From contig JAEDGQ010000002.1 of assembly GCA_016297415.1 (NCBI GenBank), forward strand, positions 30,079 through 94,078: a stretch of DNA of 64,000 nucleotides, written 5' to 3'. This document shows, piece after piece, positions 1 to 7,866 of the stretch. A program made the position numbers and the translations under genes. The first letter of the stretch is position 1. Each line of letters starts with the position of its first letter. This stretch comes from Treponema sp. Its GTDB lineage: Bacteria; Spirochaetota; Spirochaetia; Treponematales; Treponemataceae. Under the pieces are notes generated by a model. The model worked only from the letters and a program-made list of their open reading frames with translations. It was not told the DNA's origin and did not search any database.

Positions 1-51
1 GCTATTTCAGAAATGCTTTCAAAAATAATGTCTGATAAATCTTTAAATTAA
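1..51 (+). CDS. C-terminal end of an unidentified protein, cut by the window edge
   Basis: An open frame runs in from the left edge and ends at a TAA at 49-51. Only 16 residues are visible, ending in SDKSLN, with no recognisable motif, so no function can be given. It lies 29 bp upstream of rlmN on the same strand. It could be a chance open frame, because 16 codons without a stop is not strong evidence. Confidence 0.4.
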   Translation, partial: AISEMLSKIMSDKSLN

Positions 52-80
52 TATTAAAATGTATTAATTTTTATACATAT

Positions 81-1154
81 ATGAGTGACAAAATCTCTAT
101 TTCAGGCCTGCTTCCTGAAGAAATTTCAGAGCAGCTTTCAATTACTCCATCTTTTCGCGGAAAACAGATTTTTGAGTGGATTGGAAAAGGTGTTGAATCC
201 TTTGACCAGATGACTAATCTTTCAAAAGAACTGAGAGACCAGCTTAAGGAGAAGGCTCTGCTCCGCTCGTGTACAGTTTCAAAAGTATTAAAAGATTCTG
301 ACGGAACAATAAAACTTCAGATTACCCTTAGGGATGATCTTGCCGTTGAAACAGTTCTTTTAACAGATAAGGAAGGACGCAAAACAGCATGCGTAAGCTG
401 TCAGGTTGGATGTGCAATGAACTGTGCCTTCTGTCAGACCGGACATCTTGGACTTGCAAGAAACCTTACACCTTCTGAAATTGTGGAACAGTTCTTATAT
501 CTTGAAAAACATGCAGGTCCTTTAGACAACATTGTTTTTATGGGTATGGGAGAACCTATGATGAACCTTCCTTCTGTAAGAAAGGCTATTTCTGTACTCT
601 GCGACAAACGGGGAAGAAATCTTTCCGGAAGAAGAATTACACTTTCAACTTCTGGTGTAATTAAGGGGATTTATGATCTTGCTGATAATGGTCCCCTCAT
701 CCGACTTGCAGTTTCCCTTACAACTGCAGACCCTGAACTCAGACAGGACCTTATGCCTATTGGCCGTACAAATCCGCTGCCAGAACTAAGAAAAGCAATT
801 GATTACTATGCCAAAAAAACAGGAAAACGTGTTACTCTTGAAGCTGCCCTTCTCCACCATACAAATACAAGTGATCAGTCAGCACAGAATATGATTGATT
901 TTGCAAGAGGAATAGAATGTCACATTAATCTTATTCCATGGAATCCTGTAGATTCACTTCCTTTTTCAAGGCCCTCCAACAATGAAAGCAGACGTTTCTT
1001 TGAAAAACTTGAAAAAGCCGGCTTAAACGTAACATTAAGAACTCCAAGAGGTCAGGAAATCGGAGGTGCCTGCGGACAGCTGGGAAAAACACTTTCTGAT
1101 AAAATCGGAGACGGCAAGAAACTTTCCGGAAGCAAAGATTTTGGAAATGAATAA
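81..1154 (+). CDS. rlmN: 23S rRNA (adenine2503-C2)-methyltransferase RlmN
   Basis: This is a radical SAM methyltransferase that adds a C2 methyl group to A2503 of 23S rRNA and, in characterised members, to A37 of some tRNAs. The cluster-binding CxxxCxxC lies at Cys111, Cys115 and Cys118, inside CAMNCAFCQTG. GMGEPMMN follows as the SAM-binding loop. The C-terminal GGACGQLG carries the second catalytic cysteine, which forms the covalent RNA intermediate. The length of 357 residues is usual for the family. The ATG at 81 has no Shine-Dalgarno; A/T-rich DNA with -10-like hexamers lies directly upstream. The next gene downstream has its own promoter, so this looks like a single-gene unit or the end of an upstream one. 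Confidence 0.95.
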   Translation: MSDKISISGLLPEEISEQLSITPSFRGKQIFEWIGKGVESFDQMTNLSKELRDQLKEKALLRSCTVSKVLKDSDGTIKLQITLRDDLAVETVLLTDKEGRKTACVSCQVGCAMNCAFCQTGHLGLARNLTPSEIVEQFLYLEKHAGPLDNIVFMGMGEPMMNLPSVRKAISVLCDKRGRNLSGRRITLSTSGVIKGIYDLADNGPLIRLAVSLTTADPELRQDLMPIGRTNPLPELRKAIDYYAKKTGKRVTLEAALLHHTNTSDQSAQNMIDFARGIECHINLIPWNPVDSLPFSRPSNNESRRFFEKLEKAGLNVTLRTPRGQEIGGACGQLGKTLSDKIGDGKKLSGSKDFGNE

Positions 1155-1180
1155 TTTTTTTAACTAAAATAAAACATTAT

Positions 1181-1208
1181 TTGAATTCAATGTTTTTATT
1201 GATATAAT
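1181..1208 (+). promoter_or_regulatory. Sigma-70-type promoter for the HMA-like gene
   Basis: TTGAAT at 1181-1186 and TATAAT at 1203-1208 are separated by 16 bp. The predicted start near 1215 leaves a leader of about 35 nt with a Shine-Dalgarno before the ATG at 1250. Confidence 0.6.
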
Positions 1209-1249
1209 AAAATCAATAATTTATTACTATGTTGCAGGAGAAATATTCT

Positions 1250-1450
1250 ATGCAGAAAAAAATATATGTTGTAGGTATGTTTGATTCAGACACATGTGCA
1301 AAAGTTGACGCTGCTGTAAAAGCAGTTGCCGGTGTTACAAACTGTATTTCCAACAGCGATAAATCACAGGTTCTTGTTGATTTTGAAGGAGCTGATGAAA
1401 ACGCAATCAATGCAGCAATTTCTTCAACTGGCGTAGAAGTTCTCGGCTAA
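1250..1450 (+). CDS. Small HMA-like (heavy-metal-associated fold) protein
   Basis: This 66-residue protein resembles the betaalphabeta-betaalphabeta fold of Atx1/CopZ metal carriers. It has a KKIYVVGMF strand-turn, an AKVDAAVKAVAGV helix and a closing AINAAISSTGVEVLG segment. The usual GMxCxxC copper site is degenerate: it reads GMFDSDTC, with one cysteine, so classical two-cysteine metal transfer is doubtful. The start at 1250 is preferred over a possible start at 1229 because AGGAG at 1235-1239 lies at good spacing from it. The gene ends 7 bp before the dehydrogenase gene and is probably cotranscribed with it. The metal specificity, if any, cannot be told. Confidence 0.6.
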   Translation: MQKKIYVVGMFDSDTCAKVDAAVKAVAGVTNCISNSDKSQVLVDFEGADENAINAAISSTGVEVLG

Positions 1451-1457
1451 CAGCATT

Positions 1458-2420
1458 ATGAGCGGAAAAATTAAGATAACGGTACTGGATGGACATGCAG
1501 CAAATCCTGGAGATTTAAGCTGGGATCCATTCAAAGAATATGCAGAACTTACTGTATACGACCGTACACCTTCAGAAAAGGTAATTGAAAGAATCGGTAA
1601 TTCTGATGCTATTTTCTTAAATAAAGTTCAGATTACCAGAGAAATTCTCCAGAAATGCCCTGACCTGAAATATATTGGAGTTCTTGCCACAGGATATAAT
1701 GTTGTGGACTGTAAAGCTGCCAGAGAATATGGAATTACTGTAACTAATATTCCAGCCTACTCTACAGACTCCGTTGCCCAGCACGTTTTTGCTTTAATCC
1801 TCAATTTTACAAATCTTGTAGAACAGCATAATCAGGAAGTAAAAAAAGGCGGATGGATAAAGTCCCCTGATTTCTGTTTCTGGAATTCTCCCTTAACAGA
1901 GCTTACAGGAAAAACCCTTGGTATTCTTGGATTCGGCTCAATTGGACAGAAAACTGCAAAAATCGCCCATGCTTTTGGTATGAATGTTATTATTCATGTT
2001 CATTCCGAAAAATCATTTACAGGAAATGAAAAAACTGTTTCTCTTGAAGAGCTTTTCAAACAGAGCGATTTTCTTTCTCTGCACACTCCAATGACTGATG
2101 AAACTGCAGGTATTATTAACGAAAAAAATCTGTCATTAATGAAAAACTCTGCTATTATTATTAACACGGCCCGTGGTGGACTTGCAGATGAAAAAGCACT
2201 GTACAAAGCTCTTTCAGAACAGAAAATTGCAGGCTATGCTGCTGATGTTATTCTCCAGGAACCTATGGTTAAGGATTGTCCTCTCTTAAATGCACCTAAC
2301 TGTGTCCTTACACCGCATATTGCATGGGCTCCAAAGGAAACTCGGGAAAGACTTTTTGGTATTGCCCTTTCCAACCTGAAAGCATATCTGGATGGCAGTC
2401 CAATTAATGTTGTAAACTAG
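1458..2420 (+). CDS. D-isomer-specific 2-hydroxyacid dehydrogenase (hydroxypyruvate reductase type)
   Basis: This 320-residue NAD(P)H-dependent oxidoreductase reduces a 2-keto acid to a D-2-hydroxy acid. The Rossmann fingerprint appears as LGILGFGSIGQKTAKIA. The catalytic triad of the family is present: Arg in NTARGGLADE, a Glu near ILQEPM, and His in LTPHIAWAP. A substrate-loop motif with GVLATGYN is also present. The family covers glycerate, lactate, phosphoglycerate and related dehydrogenases. Motifs favour the glycerate dehydrogenase/hydroxypyruvate reductase branch, but the substrate is not decided. There is no Shine-Dalgarno before the ATG, and the gene starts 7 bp after the HMA-like stop, so coupled translation is likely. 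Confidence 0.85.
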   Translation: MSGKIKITVLDGHAANPGDLSWDPFKEYAELTVYDRTPSEKVIERIGNSDAIFLNKVQITREILQKCPDLKYIGVLATGYNVVDCKAAREYGITVTNIPAYSTDSVAQHVFALILNFTNLVEQHNQEVKKGGWIKSPDFCFWNSPLTELTGKTLGILGFGSIGQKTAKIAHAFGMNVIIHVHSEKSFTGNEKTVSLEELFKQSDFLSLHTPMTDETAGIINEKNLSLMKNSAIIINTARGGLADEKALYKALSEQKIAGYAADVILQEPMVKDCPLLNAPNCVLTPHIAWAPKETRERLFGIALSNLKAYLDGSPINVVN

Positions 2421-2448
2421 TTTTAACCTTTACTATTGCTTGTATTAC

Positions 2449-2477
2449 TTGAAAATAAGCGTAATAAAAGTTAAAAT
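2449..2477 (+). promoter_or_regulatory. Sigma-70-type promoter for leuC-leuD
   Basis: TTGAAA at 2449-2454 and TAAAAT at 2472-2477 are 17 bp apart. They overlap an A/T-rich inverted repeat (TTTTAAC at 2421-2427 with GTTAAAA at 2470-2476) that could act as a weak terminator for the upstream unit or as an operator. Confidence 0.6.
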
Positions 2478-2513
2478 CTTTAAAAATACTAAAATTCTTA
2501 AGAGGTACTAAAG

Positions 2514-3800
2514 ATGGGAAAGACTATTGCCCAGAAAATCTTTGATTCACATCTGGTAGAAAGTCCATTTGCAGGAACTTACGTTCTTAAACTTGACCGT
2601 GTATTCTGCCACGAAATTACAACTCCTGTTGCAATCAACGACCTTGTTGAAAGAGGTTCAGACCGTGTTTTCGATGCAACTAAAATCAAGGCTGTAATTG
2701 ACCACGTAACTCCATCAAAAGACAGTAAAACTGCAACTCAGTCAAAAATTCTTCGTGACTGGGCTCGCCGTAATAATGTGAAAGATTTCTTCGACATCGG
2801 TTCAAACGGTGTTTGTCACGCAATTTTCCCTGAAAAAGGATTCGTTCGTCCAGGTTACACTGTAATCATGGGTGACTCACACACTTGTACACATGGTGCT
2901 TTTGGTGCATTTGCTGCTGGTGTTGGTACAACTGACCTTGAAGTTGGTATCCTTAAAGGTGTTTGTTCTTTCCGCGAACCTAAAACAATCAAATTCGTTC
3001 TTAACGGAAAACTTAAGGACGGAGTTTATGCTAAAGATGTTATCCTTCACCTTATCGGAAAAATCGGCGTAAACGGTGCTACAAACTGTGTAGTTGAATT
3101 TACAGGTCCAGTAATCGATGCAATGGGAATGGAAGAACGTATGACTCTCTGTAACATGGCTGTTGAAGCTGGTGGTACCTCTGGTATCTGTTTCCCTGAT
3201 GAAAAAACAGTTGAATACCTCTGGGAATTCATTAAAGACGAATACAAAACTAAAGAAGATGCAATTGCTGACTACAAAAAATGGCGTGATGATGATGATG
3301 CTGTTTACGAAAAAGTAATTACAGAAGACCTTTCAAATCTGGATCCAGTATGTACAATAAATTACAAGCCAGATCAGATTAAAAAGATTTCAGAAATGAA
3401 AGGTACAAAAGTAGATCAGGTTTATATCGGTTCTTGTACAAACGGTCGTATCTCTGACCTTCGTATTGCAGCTCAGGTACTTAAAGGTCATAAACTTGCA
3501 GACGGAGTTCGCGGTATCGTTTCTCCGGCTACTCCAAAAATCTATCAGATGGCACTTAAAGAAGGTATCATCGACATCTTTATGGAAGCTGGTTTCTGTG
3601 TAACTAACCCTACCTGCGGTGCATGTCTTGGTATGTCAAACGGTGTACTTGCTGAAGGCGAAGTTTGTGCTTCAACAACAAACCGTAACTTCAATGGCCG
3701 CATGGGTAAAGGTGGTATGGTTCACCTTATGAGCCCTGCTTCTGCAGCAGCAACAGCAATTGCTGGAACAATTACTAACTCAGAACTTTATAAAGGCTAA
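2514..3800 (+). CDS. leuC: 3-isopropylmalate dehydratase large subunit (LeuC/aconitase family)
   Basis: This aconitase-superfamily large subunit isomerises 2- to 3-isopropylmalate in leucine biosynthesis, acting with the small subunit encoded next. The three [4Fe-4S] ligands are Cys308 (IGSCTNG), Cys368 and Cys371 (PTCGACLG). MGDSHTCTHGAFG is the conserved substrate loop. At 428 residues it matches the shorter LeuC/homoaconitase class seen in archaea and many anaerobes. Codon choice (CGT, GGT, ACT, GTT) is that of a strongly expressed gene. No leuA or leuB is visible, so another 3-carboxy hydroxyacid dehydratase role (homoaconitate, citramalate or dimethylmalate type) cannot be excluded. Confidence 0.85.
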   Translation: MGKTIAQKIFDSHLVESPFAGTYVLKLDRVFCHEITTPVAINDLVERGSDRVFDATKIKAVIDHVTPSKDSKTATQSKILRDWARRNNVKDFFDIGSNGVCHAIFPEKGFVRPGYTVIMGDSHTCTHGAFGAFAAGVGTTDLEVGILKGVCSFREPKTIKFVLNGKLKDGVYAKDVILHLIGKIGVNGATNCVVEFTGPVIDAMGMEERMTLCNMAVEAGGTSGICFPDEKTVEYLWEFIKDEYKTKEDAIADYKKWRDDDDAVYEKVITEDLSNLDPVCTINYKPDQIKKISEMKGTKVDQVYIGSCTNGRISDLRIAAQVLKGHKLADGVRGIVSPATPKIYQMALKEGIIDIFMEAGFCVTNPTCGACLGMSNGVLAEGEVCASTTNRNFNGRMGKGGMVHLMSPASAAATAIAGTITNSELYKG

Positions 3801-3841
3801 GGCTTCAAAGCCAAAAGGCGTAATTATTTAGGAGAAATATT

Positions 3842-4375
3842 ATGAAAAAATTTGGTGGAACAGTACTGTTTCTTGATCGTTCAGATATCAATACAGACGA
3901 AATCATTCCCGCAAAATATCTTACAGAAATTTCAAAACAGGCTCTTAAGCCATATTGTCTTGAAGACCTTAAACTTGATGGCTTCGATGCACATCGTGAC
4001 GTTCCCGGCAAAAAAGTAATCATTACCCGTGAAAACTTCGGATGTGGTTCAAGCCGTGAACATGCTCCCTGGGCTCTGGAAGTTAACGATATCAATGTTG
4101 TAATTGCTCAGAACTTCGCACGTATTTTCCGTCAGAATATGTACAACTGTGGACTTTTAGCTCTTGATATGTCTAAAAAGGACATTGATGATATGTTCCA
4201 CAATTTTGCTGACAAAGATACTGAATGCAAAATCGAAGAAAAAGAAGATGGTACATGGAAAGTTAAACTCATTGCCGGTTCTTTCTCAAAAAGCTATGTA
4301 TTCAAGCTTGAAGGATTTGAAAAAGCCCTCATCGAAAATGAAGGATGGGTTGGCTACGCTGAAAGCAAATACTAA
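3842..4375 (+). CDS. leuD: 3-isopropylmalate dehydratase small subunit
   Basis: This is the swivelling-domain subunit that completes the LeuCD dehydratase. ITRENFGCGSSREHAPWAL, around residues 60-80, is the family signature, with the substrate-binding serines and arginine. DRSDINTDEIIPAKYL at the N-terminus is also characteristic. The 177-residue length is normal for the stand-alone small subunit. It follows leuC by 41 bp and has a Shine-Dalgarno (GGAG) 7 bp before its ATG. A strong hairpin terminator follows, so leuC-leuD form a two-gene unit. Confidence 0.88.
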   Translation: MKKFGGTVLFLDRSDINTDEIIPAKYLTEISKQALKPYCLEDLKLDGFDAHRDVPGKKVIITRENFGCGSSREHAPWALEVNDINVVIAQNFARIFRQNMYNCGLLALDMSKKDIDDMFHNFADKDTECKIEEKEDGTWKVKLIAGSFSKSYVFKLEGFEKALIENEGWVGYAESKY

Positions 4376-4410
4376 TTAAAACCACGGTTTGACTAAATCA
4401 AAACATCGTA

Positions 4411-4440
4411 AAAAAAGCCGCTTTAATCAGCGGCTTTTTT
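4411..4440 (+). terminator. Rho-independent terminator after leuD
   Basis: The stem GCCGCT (4417-4422) pairs with AGCGGC (4429-4434) around a 6-nt loop. A run of A lies before the stem and a run of T after it, so it may work in both directions, though cmk on the other strand has a repeat in between. Confidence 0.85.
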
Positions 4441-4478
4441 TAGTCATACTGTATTAAGAACAATAAGTTGCTCTTTTT

Positions 4479-4576
4479 GCGTTAGCGATGGTAGTACCGC
4501 GTAGCGTCCCGGAGGGATGGAGCGAAGCGGAAGTACGGACGTAGCGGCGGCAAAGTATTTTGCCGCAACGCCCTAC
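4479..4576 (-). repeat. GC-rich intergenic repeat A, directly after the cmk stop codon
   Basis: This roughly 95-bp GC-rich block stands out from the A/T-rich surroundings. Read on the minus strand it starts at the TAG stop of the CMP-kinase-like gene with GGCGTTGC and ends with ACTACCATCGCTAACGC followed by A residues. The block at 31003-31097 begins and ends the same way and shares inner words such as GGCGGCAAAG and an AGCG-AGCGGAA segment. It contains several short palindromes, for example GGCAAAGTATTTTGCC, and lies between convergent genes. Confidence 0.7.
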
Positions 4577-5118
4577 TTTTCTATAAAGCCTCTTTTTGAA
4601 AGCTCATCGAGAATAAGGTCTACAATCTGTTCCGGATTATATTTTGCTGTGTCGATTATAAGATCTGCAAAATCGTATTTGTTGTTGTCGATGTTGTAAA
4701 GCTTCATGTAACGGCCTGAGTCCTGACTGTCCCGAAAGGCTGTAAACTTTTTGATTTCTTCAAGATTACCCCCTTCACGGTTAAATACACGACCTGCACG
4801 GGTTTCGTCACTGGCATAAAGATAAACTTTAAGGTCTGCTTCTTTAAGCATCCAGATTGCAAGACGACTTCCCAGTACACAGCTTTCTTTAAGGGCAAGT
4901 TCTACCTGATGGCTGTCTACATATTTATCGTAACTGTCGTCTGTTTTGGCATTTTCAATTACCTGAGCCAGTGTAAGGCCTTTTTCTGCTGCAAGCTGGC
5001 GGAATGTATAGTTAATGAGGGTAATTCCAAGCTTTTCGCTGAGAAGTGTTGAAACTGTTGTGTTTCCGCAGCCTGATTTACCGCTAATGGCAATTCGTGT
5101 TTCTTTTTTTAATTTCAT
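4573..5118 (-). CDS. cmk: Cytidylate kinase-like P-loop protein
   Basis: This 181-residue P-loop nucleoside monophosphate kinase resembles the short archaeal/spirochaetal cytidylate kinases, which phosphorylate CMP and dCMP. The N-terminal strand and loop read IAISGKSGCGNTTVS. In the Walker A position the usual Lys is Asn (GKSGCGNT instead of GxxGxGKT), which is odd and might be a branch feature. Later elements are SRLAIWML, a lid with RVFNREGG, and a C-terminal IDTAKYNPEQIVDLIL, as in the family. It is the last gene of the minus-strand run murC-yicC-acyl-CoA synthetase-cmk and starts 15 bp after the previous stop. Confidence in the fold is high; the substrate is less certain. Confidence 0.7.
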   Translation of the reverse strand: MKLKKETRIAISGKSGCGNTTVSTLLSEKLGITLINYTFRQLAAEKGLTLAQVIENAKTDDSYDKYVDSHQVELALKESCVLGSRLAIWMLKEADLKVYLYASDETRAGRVFNREGGNLEEIKKFTAFRDSQDSGRYMKLYNIDNNKYDFADLIIDTAKYNPEQIVDLILDELSKRGFIEK

Positions 5119-5132
5119 AAGTACTCCTTGAT

Positions 5133-6902
5133 TTATGCTTTCTGTTTTTTTGTTCTCAGCTCATAGAGAAAACGCTTGATTTTCTGACTTGCAGTTTTCT
5201 GAAATTCATTAATCTGCTGCATTTTGCTGATATAAGAACTTTTATTTGTCTGACTGTTTACAAAATACTGTATTTCTCCAAGAATTGCTTCTTTCTGATA
5301 CAGTACATCTTTAATCAGGGTATCAGCAGTATCTTTTGCAGCATCTGTAAAATCTCCAAGGGCAGGAAACTTTTCCGGTAACTTTATTTTAAGCCTTTTT
5401 TCGATTTCTGCAGTAAGTTTTTCTTCGTCAAACTGAATAAGGGCAACAAGTCCCTTATCGTCTTCAACTACAAGACTTTCATTTACAACTGGATGCTGAT
5501 TAATTATAAATTCTATATCTTCAGGATAAATGTTTTCTCCGTTTGGACCAAGAATCATATTCTTGATACGGCCTTTTAAAATCAGGCGGGGAATTCTTTT
5601 TTTTGTTTTAAGAATGCCTAAATCACCTGTTTTATAATATCCTGCACCACACTCGTCTGCATCTGTGGTAAAGGAACTGGCATTAATATCCGGTGCATTA
5701 TAATAACCTTTCATAATGTTAGGACCTTTTGCCACAACTTCCCCGATTCCCCGGGAATTTTTATTGATGATTTTAAGGTCAACCCCAGGCAGAACAGGTC
5801 CGATTGTACCAGGAATTGAATTTTTTGGTCCACAGGCTGCAAGAAGAGGAGAACATTCTGTAAGGCCATATCCGATTGCATAAGGTATCTTTGCGTCCTT
5901 CATAAAACGTTCAACCCTTTCATCGATTTTTGAACCACCGATTCCAAGAAATACAAGATGACCGCCAAAAAGTTTCATTAAAACTTTTCCGATTGCTCTG
6001 TTTATGATTTTGCGGCAGAAATAAAAATGATAGAAAGTACGCAAAATCCACTTGTTTTTAATTTCTGGAAGAACTTTATTTTTATAAATTTTTTCCATGA
6101 TTAATGGAACGCTGATAATTATTGTAGGTTTTACTTTTTCAAAAGCAGGAAGAAGCGCACTTACCACTGGTGGTTTTCCAAGATAATAAACACAGGCTCC
6201 ATTTAAAATCTGCATTGTAAATCCGATTGTAAACTCATAAACATGGCTGATGGGAAGAAAACTAAGACAACGGTCATATTTATTTATACGATGACAATGC
6301 TGTCCCTGAATTGCGCACCAGACGAGATTTTTATGAGTAAGTTCTACACCTTTTGAACGTCCTGTTGTACCTGAAGTGTAAATAATTGAAGCAGTATCTT
6401 CTTCTCCGATTTTTACTTCAGGAAGCCTGCAGTTAAAGTCTGGTGTAAGACCTGTTTCATTTTTTAAGATTGAAAAGTCTTCCAGGGAAATTATTATAGA
6501 AGGAAGTTTTTTTTCGTTTTCAGGATTATTGATAAGTTTTTTGAAAAGGCGTGTTTCTACAAAAATTGCATCCGGCTTACAATGTTCGAAAATTGAAATT
6601 ACTTCGACTTCTGAAAAATCAGGAAGTAAAGGAACTGCTGTCATTCCATGATTAACAATTCCTAAATAAGAAATGCCCCATTGAGGTCTTCCGATTCCCC
6701 AGATTGCAACTTTTGAACCTGTACCCAATCCAAGACTTGTTAAAAGAGAAGCAACTTCCAGAGATTTAGTTTCCAGTTCTGCGTAGCTGATTTCTTTTCC
6801 ATCACCAGCCAGAGCCAGAGCCGGTCTGTTTGCAAACTTTTTTACACTGTTTTTTAAGAGAGCCTTAAATGTAAATTCACCTAAATCCTGAATTGTTTCC
6901 AT
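5133..6902 (-). CDS. AMP-dependent long-chain acyl-CoA synthetase
   Basis: This 589-residue adenylate-forming enzyme activates a fatty acid with ATP and then CoA. The P-loop-like motif ASIIYTSGTTGRSKG, the core YGLTECSPLLAACG and the hinge motif YYKTGDLG are all present. A C-terminal region with LKGRIKNMILGPNGENIYPED carries the motif before the catalytic lysine. It probably activates exogenous fatty acids for phospholipid or lipoprotein synthesis, as is usual in spirochaetes, which rely on scavenged lipid. It sits in the murC-yicC-cmk run. About 85 bp separate it from yicC, without a clear promoter. The ATG at 6902 has only a weak Shine-Dalgarno. Confidence 0.88.
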   Translation of the reverse strand: METIQDLGEFTFKALLKNSVKKFANRPALALAGDGKEISYAELETKSLEVASLLTSLGLGTGSKVAIWGIGRPQWGISYLGIVNHGMTAVPLLPDFSEVEVISIFEHCKPDAIFVETRLFKKLINNPENEKKLPSIIISLEDFSILKNETGLTPDFNCRLPEVKIGEEDTASIIYTSGTTGRSKGVELTHKNLVWCAIQGQHCHRINKYDRCLSFLPISHVYEFTIGFTMQILNGACVYYLGKPPVVSALLPAFEKVKPTIIISVPLIMEKIYKNKVLPEIKNKWILRTFYHFYFCRKIINRAIGKVLMKLFGGHLVFLGIGGSKIDERVERFMKDAKIPYAIGYGLTECSPLLAACGPKNSIPGTIGPVLPGVDLKIINKNSRGIGEVVAKGPNIMKGYYNAPDINASSFTTDADECGAGYYKTGDLGILKTKKRIPRLILKGRIKNMILGPNGENIYPEDIEFIINQHPVVNESLVVEDDKGLVALIQFDEEKLTAEIEKRLKIKLPEKFPALGDFTDAAKDTADTLIKDVLYQKEAILGEIQYFVNSQTNKSSYISKMQQINEFQKTASQKIKRFLYELRTKKQKA

Positions 6903-6987
6903 ATATTTTTTTACCGTTAATAATAAAAATATTCTCTCCAGTAAATTAGACTTATTCTAAGCATAAAAGGTTGCAAAAAAACTCTGA

Positions 6988-7857
6988 TTACTCCACATTT
7001 TTAGACTGTTCACGGATGTTTTCAAGGGCATCTTTTGCATTAATAACCATTTCGCCAACTTCTGTGAACTGATTTTTTGAGCCGATTGTATTGATTTCTC
7101 TGTTTGCTTCCTGACAGATAAAATCAATTCTTTTTCCCGGAACAGGATTTTCTTCAAATTCTCTGCGCATGGCAGAAAGATGACTGTGAAGACGAATAAT
7201 TTCTTCGTTAATTGTATATTTTACCATCATGGCTGCAACTTCTGTCATAATTCTATTCTGGTCTACATTGTCGCCAAGAAGTTCTGTAAAACGTGTTGTA
7301 ATCTGTTCCTTAAATTTTTCTTCCATTTTTGGCTGCCATTCCTTAAAGAACGCAGCACATTTATCCAGTACATCAAGTTTTGCAAGAAGGTCTTTTTTAA
7401 GATTCTCACCTTCTCTGGATCTGTCTTTTATATACTGTTCAAATACTTCGTCAAATACACCCTGAATTTTGATCCAATATGACTGGGCATCATATTCATG
7501 TGTAATTGTTAAAACTCCATCCTGATTAATAATAAGGCTAAGAGGAATGTCTTCTGATTTACAGCCCAGGGCTTCATTAATTTTTGAAATTGCGTCCCTG
7601 TACATAATGGCAGCCTGAGGATCTGCACTTACCTTAGCTGTTGAATTCATGTCTTTAACACGAATTGTTACATCAACCTTACCGCGGATAATCTTTTCAG
7701 AAATTATTTTTCGAATTTTTGATTCAAGAGGATTTAAAAATGAAGGAATATTAACATTCAAATCGAGAAAACGATTATTTACTGATTTGATTTCTACACT
7801 AATCTGAGTATTTTCTACAATGGCTTCTTTGTAGCCGTAACCTGTCATGCTGTTCAT
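6988..7857 (-). CDS. yicC: YicC-family endoribonuclease
   Basis: This 289-residue YicC-like protein begins with the hallmark MNSMTGYGY and has the conserved IKSVNNRFLDLN segment near residues 27-38. The C-terminal half includes RIDFICQEANREINTIGSK, the family's most conserved stretch, followed by an acidic helix. Members in E. coli and B. subtilis are reported as endoribonucleases. In many bacteria the gene precedes gmk; here it precedes an acyl-CoA synthetase and a CMP-kinase-like gene. It starts 10 bp after murC and is surely cotranscribed with it. Confidence 0.88.
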   Translation of the reverse strand: MNSMTGYGYKEAIVENTQISVEIKSVNNRFLDLNVNIPSFLNPLESKIRKIISEKIIRGKVDVTIRVKDMNSTAKVSADPQAAIMYRDAISKINEALGCKSEDIPLSLIINQDGVLTITHEYDAQSYWIKIQGVFDEVFEQYIKDRSREGENLKKDLLAKLDVLDKCAAFFKEWQPKMEEKFKEQITTRFTELLGDNVDQNRIMTEVAAMMVKYTINEEIIRLHSHLSAMRREFEENPVPGKRIDFICQEANREINTIGSKNQFTEVGEMVINAKDALENIREQSKNVE

Positions 7858-7866
7858 ATTTGTTTC

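Noticed and set aside
1165..1200. Terminator after rlmN
   Set aside because: An A/T-only inverted repeat (AAACATT/AATGTTT) lies here, but it is weak and overlaps the next promoter, so it is not listed as a feature.
2421..2513. T-box or leucine attenuator upstream of leuC
   Set aside because: No leader peptide rich in Leu codons and no T-box word (TGG at a bulge, conserved AGAGTG) is visible; only an A/T-rich inverted repeat and a promoter.
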